DNA from: Paraburkholderia bryophila
GTDB taxonomy: Bacteria; Pseudomonadota; Gammaproteobacteria; Burkholderiales; Burkholderiaceae
Assembly: GCF_003269035.1 (NCBI RefSeq)
Contig: NZ_QLTK01000002.1
Location: 558,001-622,000 of the forward strand
Length of the DNA stretch: 64,000 bases
Direction: 5' to 3'
Shown: piece after piece, positions 9,247 to 18,703 of the stretch
How positions within the stretch are numbered: position 1 is the first letter of the stretch
How the letters are laid out: the number at the start of each line of letters is the position of its first letter
Program-made: the position numbers and the translations under genes
Notes under the pieces: generated by a model
Database searches by the model: none
What the model saw: only the letters and a program-made list of their open reading frames with translations
Told to the model about the DNA's origin: nothing

Positions 9247-9278
9247 GTAACGACTGTAACCGCTGTTACCGGAGTAAC
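9247..9278. repeat. Four GTAAC-type pentamers at 9-bp period upstream of rpoE
   Basis: GTAAC occurs at 9247, 9256 and 9274 and its inverse GTTAC at 9265, each exactly 9 bp from the next. The third unit forms inverted repeats with both neighbours. The block starts just after the YgfX-like stop codon and lies upstream of a TACAAT -10-like hexamer (9301-9306), a position suited to a regulator binding site. No known regulator is identified. Confidence 0.5.
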
Positions 9279-9346
9279 GTCTCATCGTTGATGGGGACGC
9301 TACAATGGTCCCCCGCCATGCGCCCTATAGTTAACGGATTTATCAG

Positions 9347-9946
9347 GTGAGCGAAAAAGAAATTGATCAGGTGCTGGTTGAGCGCGTCCAGAAGGGCGAC
9401 AAGGCCGCGTTCGAGCTTCTGGTCTCCAAATACCACCGCAAGATTCTTCGGCTGATCTCGCGCCTCGTGCGGGACCCCGCCGAAGTAGAAGACGTCGCCC
9501 AGGACGCCTTTATCAAGGCGTACCGGGCATTGCCGCAGTTTCGCGGAGAATCGGCGTTTTATACGTGGTTGTACCGGATTGCGGTCAACACGGCAAAGAA
9601 CTACCTTGCGACCCAGGGGCGGCGCGCGCCGACATCGACCGAAGCGGATGCTGAAGAAGCTGAAACTTTCTCGGACGCGGACCAACTAAGGGATATCAAC
9701 ACGCCCGAGTCGATGTTGATGAGCAAGCAGATCGCTGAGACGGTCAATGCTGCGATGGCGGTTTTACCGGAAGAGTTGCGCACCGCCATTACTCTTCGTG
9801 AAATTGAAGGTTTGAGTTACGAGGAAATCGCTGAGATGATGGGTTGCCCAATTGGCACAGTCAGATCACGAATTTTCCGCGCTCGCGAAGCCATTGCGGC
9901 AAAATTGCGTCCGTTGCTTGACACACCTGAAGGCAAGCGCTGGTAA
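9347..9946 (+). CDS. rpoE: RNA polymerase sigma-E factor (RpoE/AlgU)
   Basis: A 199-residue ECF sigma factor: region 2 includes LISRLVRDPAEVEDVAQDAFIKAYRALPQFRGES and FYTWLYRIAVN, and region 4 includes LPEELRTAITLREIEGLSYEEIAEMMGCPIGTVRSR. It directs envelope-stress transcription and is normally held by RseA, whose gene follows. The GTG at 9347 is in the usual start position (SEKEIDQVLVERVQ). The order rpoE-rseA-rseB-mucD matches the Pseudomonas algU-mucABD locus. Confidence 0.97.
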   Translation: MSEKEIDQVLVERVQKGDKAAFELLVSKYHRKILRLISRLVRDPAEVEDVAQDAFIKAYRALPQFRGESAFYTWLYRIAVNTAKNYLATQGRRAPTSTEADAEEAETFSDADQLRDINTPESMLMSKQIAETVNAAMAVLPEELRTAITLREIEGLSYEEIAEMMGCPIGTVRSRIFRAREAIAAKLRPLLDTPEGKRW

Positions 9947-10030
9947 ACCACCAGCCGGGCCGTATGGGGCACGGGTGCAATATCTGGATTAGTGGTGTCA
10001 CTACGGGGTATTTGTAAGATGGGGAGCATC

Positions 10031-10663
10031 ATGGGGTCGGTCTCGGTGCAATCGCAAGCCAGCTCGCGCGGCGAGCGTCTGTCCGCTTTTGTCGACGGTG
10101 AGTTGTTCGGCGAAGAGCATCTCAATCTGAACGCGTTTCTTTCCGGGCTGAATAGCGAGGATCGCACCGCCTGGTCGAGCTATCACCTGATCGGCGACGC
10201 TTTGCGTTCCGACGATCTGGCGGTTAGCCCGGCGGCGAGCAGCGCGTTCCTGAGCGGCTTCGCCGCGCGCCTCGACAGCGAGCCACATGTGCTCGCGCCT
10301 GCGGCCATGCCGGTTGCGCGTCGTTTGCTGGCGCTGCGCCGTCGTGTGGTGCCCGCTTTCGCGGTGGCGGCCGCTGCCGCCACGCTGACATGGATCGTCG
10401 TGCCGCAACTGCAAGGCGTGCCGGGCGGTTCGGGGGCGGCGCAGTTCGCGTCGGTCCAGTCGCACGGCGACTCGCTGCAACGCGTGGCCATGGCCTCGGT
10501 GCCGTCCGCGACGGTCCAGCCCGTCGCGCAAGACGCCAATATCATTCGCGACGCCAGTCTCGACCAGTATCTGGAAGCTCACCAGCAATTCGCGCAACAA
10601 CCGGTCATGCCGGGCTCGATGCCGCTGATTCGCGCTGCCGCAGTTTCTACGCAAGGCCAATAG
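10031..10663 (+). CDS. rseA: Anti-sigma-E factor RseA/MucA
   Basis: The 210-residue protein has the RseA N-terminal domain (GERLSAFVDGELFGEEHLN and WSSYHLIGDALRSDDL), a single membrane segment near residues 100-120 (VVPAFAVAAAAATLTWIVV), and a Gln/Pro-rich periplasmic part. It would sequester sigma-E at the inner membrane until cut by DegS- and RseP-type proteases. ATG 10031 has GGGGAG five nt upstream; ATG 10019 is a less supported alternative. Confidence 0.92.
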   Translation: MGSVSVQSQASSRGERLSAFVDGELFGEEHLNLNAFLSGLNSEDRTAWSSYHLIGDALRSDDLAVSPAASSAFLSGFAARLDSEPHVLAPAAMPVARRLLALRRRVVPAFAVAAAAATLTWIVVPQLQGVPGGSGAAQFASVQSHGDSLQRVAMASVPSATVQPVAQDANIIRDASLDQYLEAHQQFAQQPVMPGSMPLIRAAAVSTQGQ

Positions 10664-10667
10664 TTTG

Positions 10668-11711
10668 ATGCAGACTCCGCGGTTGAATAAAACGACTATC
10701 TGGGGGCGGCTGCCGGCATTTCTGTTCTGCGCAGCCGTATTGTTGTCCGCTACACCGCGGGTCTTTGCACAAACCGACGACCCGCTCGTCGCCCGTCGCA
10801 CGGCCGCGGATCTGCTCGATCGCATCCATCAGGCCGCCCAGCAGCAAAATTACGAAGGCGCCTTCGTCTATCAGCGCGGCAATTTCGTGCAGACTTCGCG
10901 GATCGCGCATTATGCGACCCGCAATGACGGCGAATTCGAGCAGCTCGAGAGTCTGGACGGCAAGCCGCGCAAAATGCTGCGCCATAACGAAGACCTCTAC
11001 ACGTTCGTGCCCGAGCGGCATCTGTGCGTGGTCGAGAAGCGTCAGAACAAAGACTCGTTTCCGGCGCTGCTGGCAGTCAGCGGCGAACAGGTGCTGTCGG
11101 TTTATGAGCCTAAGCTGCTGGGCGACGATCGCGTAGCGGGCGTTGACAGCCAGGTGATCGAACTTGATCCGAAAGACGCCTATCGTTTCGCGTACAAGCT
11201 GTGGGCCGACAAGAAAACCGGCCTGTTGCTGCGCGCGCAGACTCTCGACGCGAACGGGCAGGTGCTCGAACAACTGTCGTTCTCGCAGATTCGCATCGGC
11301 GTGCCGATGGACAAGGCCGGGATCGTCAACGGGATTCGCAACCTGACGGGCTGGACCGTGGTGCGTCCGCCGGTCGAACCGGTCGACATGGCCGCGCAGG
11401 GCTGGCAGATCACGCCGACCGTGCCGGGCTTCCGCAAGATTCGTGAATTGCGTCGGCCGATGGCCGCGCGCGACGCGGGCCAGCCGACCATTCCGGTGGA
11501 TCAGGCCGTGTTCTCGGACGGCCTCGCGGCCATTTCGGTGTTCGTCGAGCCGGTCGAGAACAACACGCGCAAGGAAGGCGCGGGTAGCACCGGCGCCACC
11601 CATGTGCTGGTGAAGCGCCGCGGCGACTTCTGGATTACTCTGCTTGGTGAAGTGCCCCAGACCACATTGCAGCAATTTGCGTCTGCCATAGAATACAAAG
11701 CTCCGAAGTAA
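10668..11711 (+). CDS. rseB: Sigma-E regulatory protein RseB/MucB
   Basis: This 347-residue exported protein has a signal peptide (about residues 1-30, ending VFAQ) followed by the MucB/RseB N-terminal domain (NYEGAFVYQRGNFVQTSRI, LESLDGKPRKMLRHNEDL) and C-terminal domain (GWQITPTVPGFRKIRE). RseB binds the RseA periplasmic part and senses lipid or LPS stress. It starts 4 bp after the rseA stop, so the two are co-expressed. No rseC follows; the operon goes directly to the protease gene. Confidence 0.95.
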   Translation: MQTPRLNKTTIWGRLPAFLFCAAVLLSATPRVFAQTDDPLVARRTAADLLDRIHQAAQQQNYEGAFVYQRGNFVQTSRIAHYATRNDGEFEQLESLDGKPRKMLRHNEDLYTFVPERHLCVVEKRQNKDSFPALLAVSGEQVLSVYEPKLLGDDRVAGVDSQVIELDPKDAYRFAYKLWADKKTGLLLRAQTLDANGQVLEQLSFSQIRIGVPMDKAGIVNGIRNLTGWTVVRPPVEPVDMAAQGWQITPTVPGFRKIRELRRPMAARDAGQPTIPVDQAVFSDGLAAISVFVEPVENNTRKEGAGSTGATHVLVKRRGDFWITLLGEVPQTTLQQFASAIEYKAPK

Positions 11712-11746
11712 TCCTCCGAATCCTGAATCCCTCGGCTTGCTACGAT

Positions 11747-13273
11747 ATGACGACTTTCTCGGTGCGCAAATTCCTCGCGGCCGCGGTAGTGGCGGCGTGT
11801 TTGCCGCTCATGCCGCACACGGCGTCGGCGGCTCCTGCCGCAGCCAATCTGCCCGACTTCACTGATCTCGTCGACAAGGTCGGCCCGGCGGTCGTCAACA
11901 TTCGCACGACGACGCGCGTGTCGAGCGGCAGCGGCGCCCGCGGCGGCTTGCCGCCGGGTATGGACGACGGCGATATGTCGGAATTCTTCCGCCGCTTCTT
12001 CGGCATTCCGTTGCCGCAGTCGCCGCAATCGCCGGGTTCGCCGCGCGGTGGCGATAACGGCGGCAGCGGCGGTAGTGGCGGCAGCCAGGACACGCCGGAT
12101 AACACCGATCCGGAGCAAAATAGCGGCGTCGGCTCGGGCTTCATCCTGTCGGCGGACGGCTACGTGATGACCAACGCGCACGTCGTCGACGACGCGGACA
12201 CCATCTACGTCACGCTCACCGACAAGCGCGAATTCAAGGCCAAGCTGATCGGCGTGGACGATCGGACCGACGTCGCCGTCGTCAAGATCAGCGCCGCCAA
12301 CCTGCCGACCATCACGATCGGCGATTCGAACAAGGTTCGCGTCGGTGAGTGGGTCGTGGCGATCGGCTCGCCGTTCGGTCTCGAGAACACGGTGACGGCC
12401 GGTATCGTCAGCGCCAAGGGGCGCGATACGGGCGACTATCTGCCGTTCATCCAGACCGATGTGGCTGTTAACCCGGGCAACTCGGGCGGTCCGCTGATCA
12501 ACATGCAAGGCGAAGTGATCGGCATCAACTCGCAGATCTACAGCCGTACCGGCGGTTTCATGGGCATTTCTTTCGCGATTCCGATCGACGAGGCGATGCG
12601 CGTGGCCGACCAGTTGAAAACGTCGGGCAAGGTGGTGCGCGGCCGGATCGCGGTGGCGATCGGCGAAGTGACCAAAGACGTCGCCGATTCGCTCGGCCTG
12701 CCGAAGGCGCAAGGCGCGCTGGTCAGCAGCGTCGAGCCGGGCGGCCCGGCGGACAAGGCGGGCGTGCAGCCGGGCGACATCATCCTGAAGTTCAACGGCC
12801 ATTCGGTGGATACGGCAACGGATCTGCCGCGCATGGTCGGCGATACGAAGCCGGGCACCAAATCGACGATCACGATCTGGCGCAAGGGTCAGACGCGCGA
12901 CCTGCCGGTCACGATCGCCGAAATGCAGCCGGACAAGACCACCAAGGCGGACCAGAAAAAGCCGCAGCCGCCGAAGCAGCGTGCGACCAACGTGCTGGGT
13001 CTGGCCGTCAGCGATATCCCGGCCGACCAGCTGAAGTCGCTGAAGCTGCGCAATGGCGTGCAGATCGACGCGGCTGACGGCCCGGCCGCGCGCGTCGGCT
13101 TGCAGAAGGGCGACATCATTCTGCGGGTGGGCGATACGGACATTACGAGCGCGAAGCAGTTCGACGATCTGAGCGCGCATCTCGATCCGTCGAAGATGGT
13201 TGCGTTGCTGGTTCGCCGCGGCGAGAACACGCAGTTCGTGCCGGTCCGTCCGCGCAGCGGCGCCCAGAAATGA
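11747..13273 (+). CDS. mucD: Periplasmic serine protease DegQ/MucD (Do family)
   Basis: The 508-residue HtrA protein has a signal peptide, a protease domain with the catalytic triad (His in MTNAHVVDDAD, Asp in DDRTDVAVVKI, Ser in NPGNSGGPL), and two PDZ domains (GALVSSVEPGGPADKAGVQ and GDIILRVGDTDITS). It degrades or refolds misfolded envelope proteins and, in the MucD setting, tempers sigma-E signalling. A Gly/Ser/Pro-rich insert near residues 88-125 lies in the LA-loop region. Its stop overlaps the next gene by 4 bp (ATGA). Confidence 0.95.
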   Translation: MTTFSVRKFLAAAVVAACLPLMPHTASAAPAAANLPDFTDLVDKVGPAVVNIRTTTRVSSGSGARGGLPPGMDDGDMSEFFRRFFGIPLPQSPQSPGSPRGGDNGGSGGSGGSQDTPDNTDPEQNSGVGSGFILSADGYVMTNAHVVDDADTIYVTLTDKREFKAKLIGVDDRTDVAVVKISAANLPTITIGDSNKVRVGEWVVAIGSPFGLENTVTAGIVSAKGRDTGDYLPFIQTDVAVNPGNSGGPLINMQGEVIGINSQIYSRTGGFMGISFAIPIDEAMRVADQLKTSGKVVRGRIAVAIGEVTKDVADSLGLPKAQGALVSSVEPGGPADKAGVQPGDIILKFNGHSVDTATDLPRMVGDTKPGTKSTITIWRKGQTRDLPVTIAEMQPDKTTKADQKKPQPPKQRATNVLGLAVSDIPADQLKSLKLRNGVQIDAADGPAARVGLQKGDIILRVGDTDITSAKQFDDLSAHLDPSKMVALLVRRGENTQFVPVRPRSGAQK

Positions 13274-13542
13274 CGAAGGCGGCGCCACTCACGCTCTACG
13301 GGCGCGCGTGGTGCCACCTGTGCGACGACATGCGCGTCGCACTCGAGCCGTTGCTAGCGGAGTTCGGGGCGCAGGTGGACGTGGTCGACGTCGACAGCGA
13401 TCCGGTGCTGGAAGCGCGTTACAACGAGCGGGTGCCGGTTCTGCTCTGCGATGGCGTCGAACTGTGCCACTATCACCTCGACGTCACACGGGTTCGCGAG
13501 GCGCTAGCCGCAAGAAACACGCGCACGGCAGCGACGCCCTGA
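13270..13542 (+). CDS. Glutaredoxin-family (DUF836) small thiol protein
   Basis: A 90-residue thioredoxin-fold protein with an N-terminal CxxC motif (LYGRAWCHLCDDM), a central DVVDVDSDPVLEARYNERVPVLL strand-helix-strand with the cis-Pro (RVPV), and a short C-terminal helix. It resembles the DUF836 glutaredoxin-like family. The ATG overlaps the mucD stop codon (ATGA), suggesting coupled synthesis and perhaps a role in redox handling linked to envelope stress; that link is inferred from position only. Confidence 0.88.
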   Translation: MTKAAPLTLYGRAWCHLCDDMRVALEPLLAEFGAQVDVVDVDSDPVLEARYNERVPVLLCDGVELCHYHLDVTRVREALAARNTRTAATP

Positions 13543-13692
13543 GTTCGCTCGGGGTTCAAACAGGGCGCCAACGGGCGCCGTTCACACCAGGTATCACGTC
13601 TCTCTCGAGCCGTCTTTTCCGCCCGGACCTCGCAAGATGCGCCGGGCGATAGCCTTTTCGGCTAAAATAGATAGGTTTTTCACCTACTTACA

Positions 13693-13727
13693 AGGCGTGC
13701 TCCGCTATTGTCTGAGCGCGCCTTTTT
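13693..13727 (+). terminator. Intrinsic terminator/attenuator just before lepA
   Basis: AGGCGTGCTC (13693-13702) pairs with GAGCGCGCCT (13714-13723), including one G-U, and is followed by T5 (13723-13727). Only 17 nt separate it from the lepA ATG, so any lepA promoter upstream (for example TAAAAT at 13663-13668) must read through it. Confidence 0.7.
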
Positions 13728-13744
13728 CGCTTGATCGGTACTGA

Positions 13745-15538
13745 ATGGATCATATTCGTAATTTCTCGATCATTGCGCACATCGACCATGGCAAGTCGAC
13801 GCTCGCCGATCGCATCATCCAGATTTGCGGCGGCCTGTCCGACCGCGAGATGGAATCCCAAGTGCTCGACTCGATGGATCTCGAGCGCGAGCGCGGCATC
13901 ACCATCAAGGCACAAACCGCCGCACTGACCTACAAGGCGCGTGACGGTCAGGTCTACAACCTGAACATGATCGACACGCCGGGACACGTCGACTTCTCGT
14001 ATGAAGTCAGCCGCTCGCTGTCCGCGTGCGAAGGCGCTTTGCTGGTCGTCGACGCGAGCCAGGGCGTGGAGGCGCAAACCGTCGCCAACTGCTACACGGC
14101 GATCGAACTCGGCGTCGACGTGATTCCGGTGCTGAACAAGATCGACTTGCCGGCCGCGAACCCTGAAAACGCCATCGCCGAAATCGAAGACGTGATCGGC
14201 ATCGACGCGACGGACGCCACGCATTGCAGCGCGAAGACCGGTCTCGGCGTCGAAGACGTGCTCGAGGCGCTGATCCTGAAGGTACCGCCGCCCAAGGGCG
14301 ATCCCGAAGCGCCGCTGCAGGCGCTGATCATCGACTCGTGGTTCGACAACTACGTCGGCGTCGTGATGCTGGTGCGTATCGTCAACGGTACGCTGCGTCC
14401 GAAAGACAAGATCCGCATGATGGCGACCGGCGCGCAGTACCCGGTCGAGCATATCGGCGTATTCACGCCGAAGTCGAAGAATCTCGAATCGTTGTCGGCC
14501 GGGCAGGTGGGTTTCATCATCGCCGGCATCAAGGAATTGGCCGCGGCCAAGGTGGGCGACACGGTCACGCTGGTGAACCGTCCGGCCGCTGAGCCGCTGC
14601 CCGGTTTCAAGGAAGTGAAGCCGCAGGTGTTCGCCGGCCTCTATCCGGTCGAAGCCAACCAGTACGACGCGCTGCGCGACTCGCTCGAAAAACTCAAGCT
14701 GAACGACGCCTCGCTGCAGTACGAGCCGGAAGTGTCGCAGGCGCTCGGTTTCGGTTTCCGTTGCGGCTTCCTCGGGTTGCTGCATATGGAGATCGTGCAG
14801 GAACGTCTCGAGCGCGAGTTCGACATGGACCTGATCACCACGGCGCCGACCGTGGTGTACGAAGTCCTGCAACGCGACAATACGATCATCATGGTCGAAA
14901 ATCCGGCCAAGATGCCGGAGCCGTCCAAGATCGAAGAAGTGCGCGAGCCGATCGTCACCGTGAATCTGTATATGCCGCAAGACTACGTCGGCTCAGTGAT
15001 CACGCTGTGTACGCAAAAGCGCGGCAATCAGATCAATATGCAGTACCACGGCCGTCAGGTTCAGCTCACGTATGAAATTCCGATGGGCGAAGTCGTGCTC
15101 GATTTCTTCGATCGTCTGAAGTCGATTTCGCGCGGCTATGCGTCGATGGATTACGAGTTCAAGGAATACCGCGCGGCGGATGTCGTGAAGGTCGACATGC
15201 TGATCAACGGCGACAAGGTAGACGCGCTGTCGGTCATCGTGCACCGTTCGCAAAGCCAGTATCGCGGCCGCGAAGTGGCGGCGAAAATGCGCGAACTGAT
15301 TCCGCGGCAAATGTACGACGTGGCGATTCAGGCGACCATCGGCGCGAACATTATTGCGCGCGAGAACATTAAAGCGTTGCGTAAGAACGTGCTGGCAAAA
15401 TGCTACGGCGGCGATATCTCCCGTAAGAAGAAGCTGCTGGAAAAGCAAAAGGCAGGCAAGAAGCGAATGAAGCAGGTGGGCTCGGTCGAGATTCCGCAAG
15501 AAGCTTTCCTCGCTATTTTGCGTGTCGAAGACAAATAA
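13745..15538 (+). CDS. lepA: Elongation factor 4 (LepA)
   Basis: A 597-residue translational GTPase. It has the P-loop [13 protein letters not shown], switch [16 protein letters not shown], and NKIDLPAA, followed by the LepA-specific C-terminal domain ([35 protein letters not shown]). EF4 can back-translocate ribosomes and affects initiation under stress. It stands 18 bp upstream of lepB, the conserved pairing across bacteria. Confidence 0.98.
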   Translation: MDHIRNFSIIAHIDHGKSTLADRIIQICGGLSDREMESQVLDSMDLERERGITIKAQTAALTYKARDGQVYNLNMIDTPGHVDFSYEVSRSLSACEGALLVVDASQGVEAQTVANCYTAIELGVDVIPVLNKIDLPAANPENAIAEIEDVIGIDATDATHCSAKTGLGVEDVLEALILKVPPPKGDPEAPLQALIIDSWFDNYVGVVMLVRIVNGTLRPKDKIRMMATGAQYPVEHIGVFTPKSKNLESLSAGQVGFIIAGIKELAAAKVGDTVTLVNRPAAEPLPGFKEVKPQVFAGLYPVEANQYDALRDSLEKLKLNDASLQYEPEVSQALGFGFRCGFLGLLHMEIVQERLEREFDMDLITTAPTVVYEVLQRDNTIIMVENPAKMPEPSKIEEVREPIVTVNLYMPQDYVGSVITLCTQKRGNQINMQYHGRQVQLTYEIPMGEVVLDFFDRLKSISRGYASMDYEFKEYRAADVVKVDMLINGDKVDALSVIVHRSQSQYRGREVAAKMRELIPRQMYDVAIQATIGANIIARENIKALRKNVLAKCYGGDISRKKKLLEKQKAGKKRMKQVGSVEIPQEAFLAILRVEDK

Positions 15539-15556
15539 GACGAACAACGGAACTCT

Positions 15557-16450
15557 ATGAATTTTGCGCTGATTCTTTTTGTGCTCGTCATTTTGACGGG
15601 CGTCGCATGGGTCGCAGACAAACTGGTTTTCCTGCCGCAACGGCGCCGCGCGGCGGAAGCCGTGGTCGCCGAGTTCGACCGCCAGCAGGCACGCGTCGGC
15701 GAGCGTTTCGCCGACGAAAACGCGGCGCAAACGCGCGCCCGTCTGCGTGACGACAAGCTGCGTCAGCCGTGGTGGCTCGAGTATTCCGCGAGTTTCTTCC
15801 CGGTGATTCTGGTGGTGTTCGTGGTGCGTTCGTTCGTGGTCGAGCCGTTCAAGATTCCGTCGGGTTCGATGGTACCGACGCTGCTGGTGGGCGACTTCAT
15901 CCTCGTCAATAAATTCGAATACGGCATTCGCCTGCCGATCACCAATACCAAGATCACTGAAGGCCGTCCGCTCGAACGTGGCGATGTGGTGGTGTTCCGC
16001 TATCCGAAAGACGAATCGGTCGACTACATCAAGCGCGTGATCGGCCTGCCGGGCGACACGATCGCTTATCAGGACAAGCAACTGACGATCAACGGCAAGC
16101 CGGTGCCCGAAACGGCGCTGCCCGATTACCTCGACGACGAACGCATGGGCTATGCGAAGCAGTTCGAAGAGGATCTGGACGGCCGCAAGAACGCGATTCT
16201 GAACAATCCTGCGGTGCCGCCGTTCATCGTCGGTGCGGAAGATTATCCGTATCGCGATAACTGCACGTACAACGCGCGCGGCGTGATCTGCAAGGTGCCA
16301 CCGGGTAACTACTTCATGATGGGCGACAACCGCGACAACAGCGCGGACAGCCGGTACTGGGGGTTTGCGCCGGACAAGAATGTCGTCGGCCGCGCGTTTT
16401 TCATCTGGATGAACTTCAGCAATCTGAAACGCATCGGCTCATTCCACTGA
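15557..16450 (+). CDS. lepB: Signal peptidase I
   Basis: The 297-residue membrane protease cleaves signal peptides from exported proteins. It has an N-terminal membrane segment (residues about 3-22), a second near 80-95, catalytic Ser104 in KIPSGSMVPTLL and the general-base Lys in DYIKRVIGLPGD, and the box E motif MGDNRDNSADSRYWG. The layout matches E. coli LepB in topology and is only slightly shorter. Confidence 0.97.
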   Translation: MNFALILFVLVILTGVAWVADKLVFLPQRRRAAEAVVAEFDRQQARVGERFADENAAQTRARLRDDKLRQPWWLEYSASFFPVILVVFVVRSFVVEPFKIPSGSMVPTLLVGDFILVNKFEYGIRLPITNTKITEGRPLERGDVVVFRYPKDESVDYIKRVIGLPGDTIAYQDKQLTINGKPVPETALPDYLDDERMGYAKQFEEDLDGRKNAILNNPAVPPFIVGAEDYPYRDNCTYNARGVICKVPPGNYFMMGDNRDNSADSRYWGFAPDKNVVGRAFFIWMNFSNLKRIGSFH

Positions 16451-16473
16451 GTTCGCGTGCAGCGATTGCACAG

Positions 16474-16519
16474 CACGCCGCGCGCGTGACCCCACTGAGG
16501 TCAGGTTAGTCGCGGCGTG
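16474..16519 (+). other. Nested inverted repeats in the lepB-rnc spacer
   Basis: CACGCCGCG (16474-16482) is perfectly complementary to CGCGGCGTG (16511-16519), and TGACC/GGTCA forms a second stem inside it. There is no T-run, so it may be an RNA structure rather than a classical terminator. RNase III substrates are often such stems, and the rnc gene follows; the connection is speculative. Confidence 0.4.
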
Positions 16520-16612
16520 TTATCACGCTACTTTAAGAACACGCGGTAACGTCGCTTCACCACGCTTTTTCCGCAGGCCGCCCCGCGTTTTCGCCGTGTC
16601 TGGCGCCCGCGT

Positions 16613-16618
16613 TATACT
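16613..16618 (+). promoter_or_regulatory. Possible -10 element close to the rnc start
   Basis: TATACT lies 6 bp before the rnc ATG, and a weak TTCGCC is found 17 bp further upstream. No Shine-Dalgarno is visible before ATG 16625. If this promoter is used, the rnc transcript would be leaderless or nearly so. Confidence 0.3.
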
Positions 16619-16624
16619 CTGCCC

Positions 16625-17749
16625 ATGCCCCTATCTCCGTTGGAAAGCCGTCTGCGCTACGAATTTCGCAATGCGGAATTGTTGCGCCAGGCTTTAACGC
16701 ACCGCAGTCACAGTTCCACGCATAACGAACGGCTCGAGTTTCTTGGCGACTCCGTCCTAAATTGCGCGGTGGCTGCGCTTTTGTTCCAACGCTTCAGCAA
16801 ATTGGACGAAGGCGATCTGTCGCGCGTCCGTGCCAATCTGGTCAAACAGCAGTCGCTTTACGAAATCGCTCAGGCCCTGAATATTTCCGAAGGCCTCCGT
16901 CTGGGCGAGGGCGAGTTGCGCAGCGGCGGCTTCCGTCGACCCTCGATCCTCGCTGACACGCTCGAAGCGGTGCTGGGCGCGGTGTTCCTCGACGGTGGCT
17001 TCGAAGCCGCCCAGACGGTCATCAAGCGCCTTTACGTGCCGATTCTCGATCATATCGATCCGCGCACGCTCGGCAAGGATTCCAAGACGCTGTTGCAGGA
17101 GTATTTGCAAGGCCACAAGATCGCGCTGCCGACCTATACGGTGGTCGCCACGCATGGTGCGGCGCACAATCAGCAATTCGAAGTCGAATGTACGGTGCCG
17201 AAGCTGGACGTCAAGGTGTCCGGTTCAGGCGCAAGCCGCCGCGCGGCCGAACAGGCAGCGGCCAAGAAGGCACTCGACGAAGTGATGGCCGCGGCGCCGG
17301 CCGTGGTCGCCAAGCCCAAGCGCTCGAAGAGCGCTCGCGCGGCGAAAAAAGCCGAGCCGGAGATCGTGCCTGGTGTGACCGGCGTGCAGGCCGCGCTGGA
17401 TTTGCGCACTCCGGACCGTAAGAGCGAACGCGGCCTCGCGCGAGGCGAGATTCGCGCGGCGTTCGCAGCGGAATCCGCCGCGGAACGGGCAGCATCGACC
17501 GTGGCAGCCGCGCCGCTCGCGGTGATTCGTGCCGCGCACGTCGAGTACAGCGGGCAGGAACGCGCCGACAAGGCAGACAAGACCGACAAAGTGGATAAAG
17601 CGGAACGCGCGGATAAGGCTCAAACTCAAGCCCCAGCCCACTCAGCCACACCGGCTGCCGCCGCCACTCCGGGCGCACCGGCATCCATCGAACACGAACC
17701 CGGCGTAGCCGACGCGGTGCATACCCGCGTCGCCGACGCGGGCCATTGA
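16625..17749 (+). CDS. rnc: Ribonuclease III with long C-terminal tail
   Basis: RNase III cuts double-stranded RNA in rRNA and mRNA processing. The catalytic domain (residues about 1-150) contains the signature [12 protein letters not shown] and a second acidic site in [18 protein letters not shown] dsRNA-binding domain follows ([12 protein letters not shown] to [16 protein letters not shown], about 155-222). Residues 226-374 form an unusual Ala/Lys/Pro-rich tail with tandem DK units ([18 protein letters not shown]); E. coli RNase III is only 226 residues. The gene precedes era, as in many bacteria. Confidence 0.95.
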   Translation: MPLSPLESRLRYEFRNAELLRQALTHRSHSSTHNERLEFLGDSVLNCAVAALLFQRFSKLDEGDLSRVRANLVKQQSLYEIAQALNISEGLRLGEGELRSGGFRRPSILADTLEAVLGAVFLDGGFEAAQTVIKRLYVPILDHIDPRTLGKDSKTLLQEYLQGHKIALPTYTVVATHGAAHNQQFEVECTVPKLDVKVSGSGASRRAAEQAAAKKALDEVMAAAPAVVAKPKRSKSARAAKKAEPEIVPGVTGVQAALDLRTPDRKSERGLARGEIRAAFAAESAAERAASTVAAAPLAVIRAAHVEYSGQERADKADKTDKVDKAERADKAQTQAPAHSATPAAAATPGAPASIEHEPGVADAVHTRVADAGH

Positions 17750-17803
17750 TTGCCGTCGGCGCGCCGATCCCGCGCGCTGATCTGAACTAGCCGTAGCCCG
17801 AAT

Positions 17804-18703
17804 ATGAACGCTCCCACACCCACTGGTTTTCGTTGCGGCATGGTCGCGATCGTCGGCCGCCCGAACGTCGGCAAATCCACGCTGATGAACGCGCTGGTCG
17901 GCCAGAAAGTCAGTATCACGTCGCGCAAGGCGCAGACCACGCGCCATCGCATCACCGGCATTCATACGCTGGAAGACGCGCAGTACATTTTCGTCGACAC
18001 GCCCGGCTTCCAGACCAAGCACAGCGGCGCGCTGAACCGCTCGCTGAACCGCGCGGTGACGTCCACGCTGACCTCGGTGGATGCGATCCTGTTCGTGATC
18101 GAAGCCGGTCGTTTCGGCCCCGACGACCAGAAAGTGCTCGACCTGATCCCGTCGTCGGTGCCCACGCTGCTGATCGCCAACAAGCTCGATCGCGTGTCCG
18201 ACAAAGACTCGCTGTTCCCGTTCATGCAGGAGATCAGCGCGCTGCACAAGTTCGCCGAGATCGTGCCGCTGTCGGCCAAGCACGTCGACGACGTCAAGCG
18301 TCTGATGGCGACCGTCAAACCGTTCCTGCCCGAAGGCGAGCCGATCTACGGTGAAGACGACCTGACCGATCGTAGCGAGCGCTTTCTCGCGGCCGAAATT
18401 CTGCGTGAAAAAGTGTTCCGCTGGACCGGTGACGAATTGCCGTACACCAGCACCGTGTTGATCGACAAGTTCGAAACCGAAGGCCGCCTGCGCCGCATTT
18501 TCGCGACCATCATGGTCGAGCGCGACACGCACAAGGCGATGATCATCGGCCAGAAAGGCGCGAAGCTGAAGCAGATCAGCACGGAAGCGCGCCTCGACAT
18601 GGAAAAGCTGTTCGACGGCCCGGTGTATCTGGAAACCTTCATCAAGGTGAAGAGCGGCTGGGCCGACAACGAAGCCGGACTTCGCGCGTATGGGTACGAA
18701 TGA
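17804..18703 (+). CDS. era: GTPase Era
   Basis: Era binds the 3' end of 16S rRNA and is essential for 30S assembly. The 299-residue protein has P-loop [12 protein letters not shown], effector region [20 protein letters not shown] and a C-terminal KH domain ([24 protein letters not shown]). It is 54 bp after rnc and overlaps recO by 14 bp, forming the rnc-era-recO operon. Confidence 0.98.
   Translation: MNAPTPTGFRCGMVAIVGRPNVGKSTLMNALVGQKVSITSRKAQTTRHRITGIHTLEDAQYIFVDTPGFQTKHSGALNRSLNRAVTSTLTSVDAILFVIEAGRFGPDDQKVLDLIPSSVPTLLIANKLDRVSDKDSLFPFMQEISALHKFAEIVPLSAKHVDDVKRLMATVKPFLPEGEPIYGEDDLTDRSERFLAAEILREKVFRWTGDELPYTSTVLIDKFETEGRLRRIFATIMVERDTHKAMIIGQKGAKLKQISTEARLDMEKLFDGPVYLETFIKVKSGWADNEAGLRAYGYE

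Noticed and set aside
11501..13288. A 595-codon minus-strand frame opposite mucD
   Set aside because: It is an antisense shadow with a random Arg/Asp/Ala mix; mucD has all its catalytic motifs on the plus strand.
13688..14980. A 430-codon minus-strand frame opposite lepA
   Set aside because: Composition is typical of antisense shadows in GC-rich DNA, and it runs through the terminator and start of lepA.
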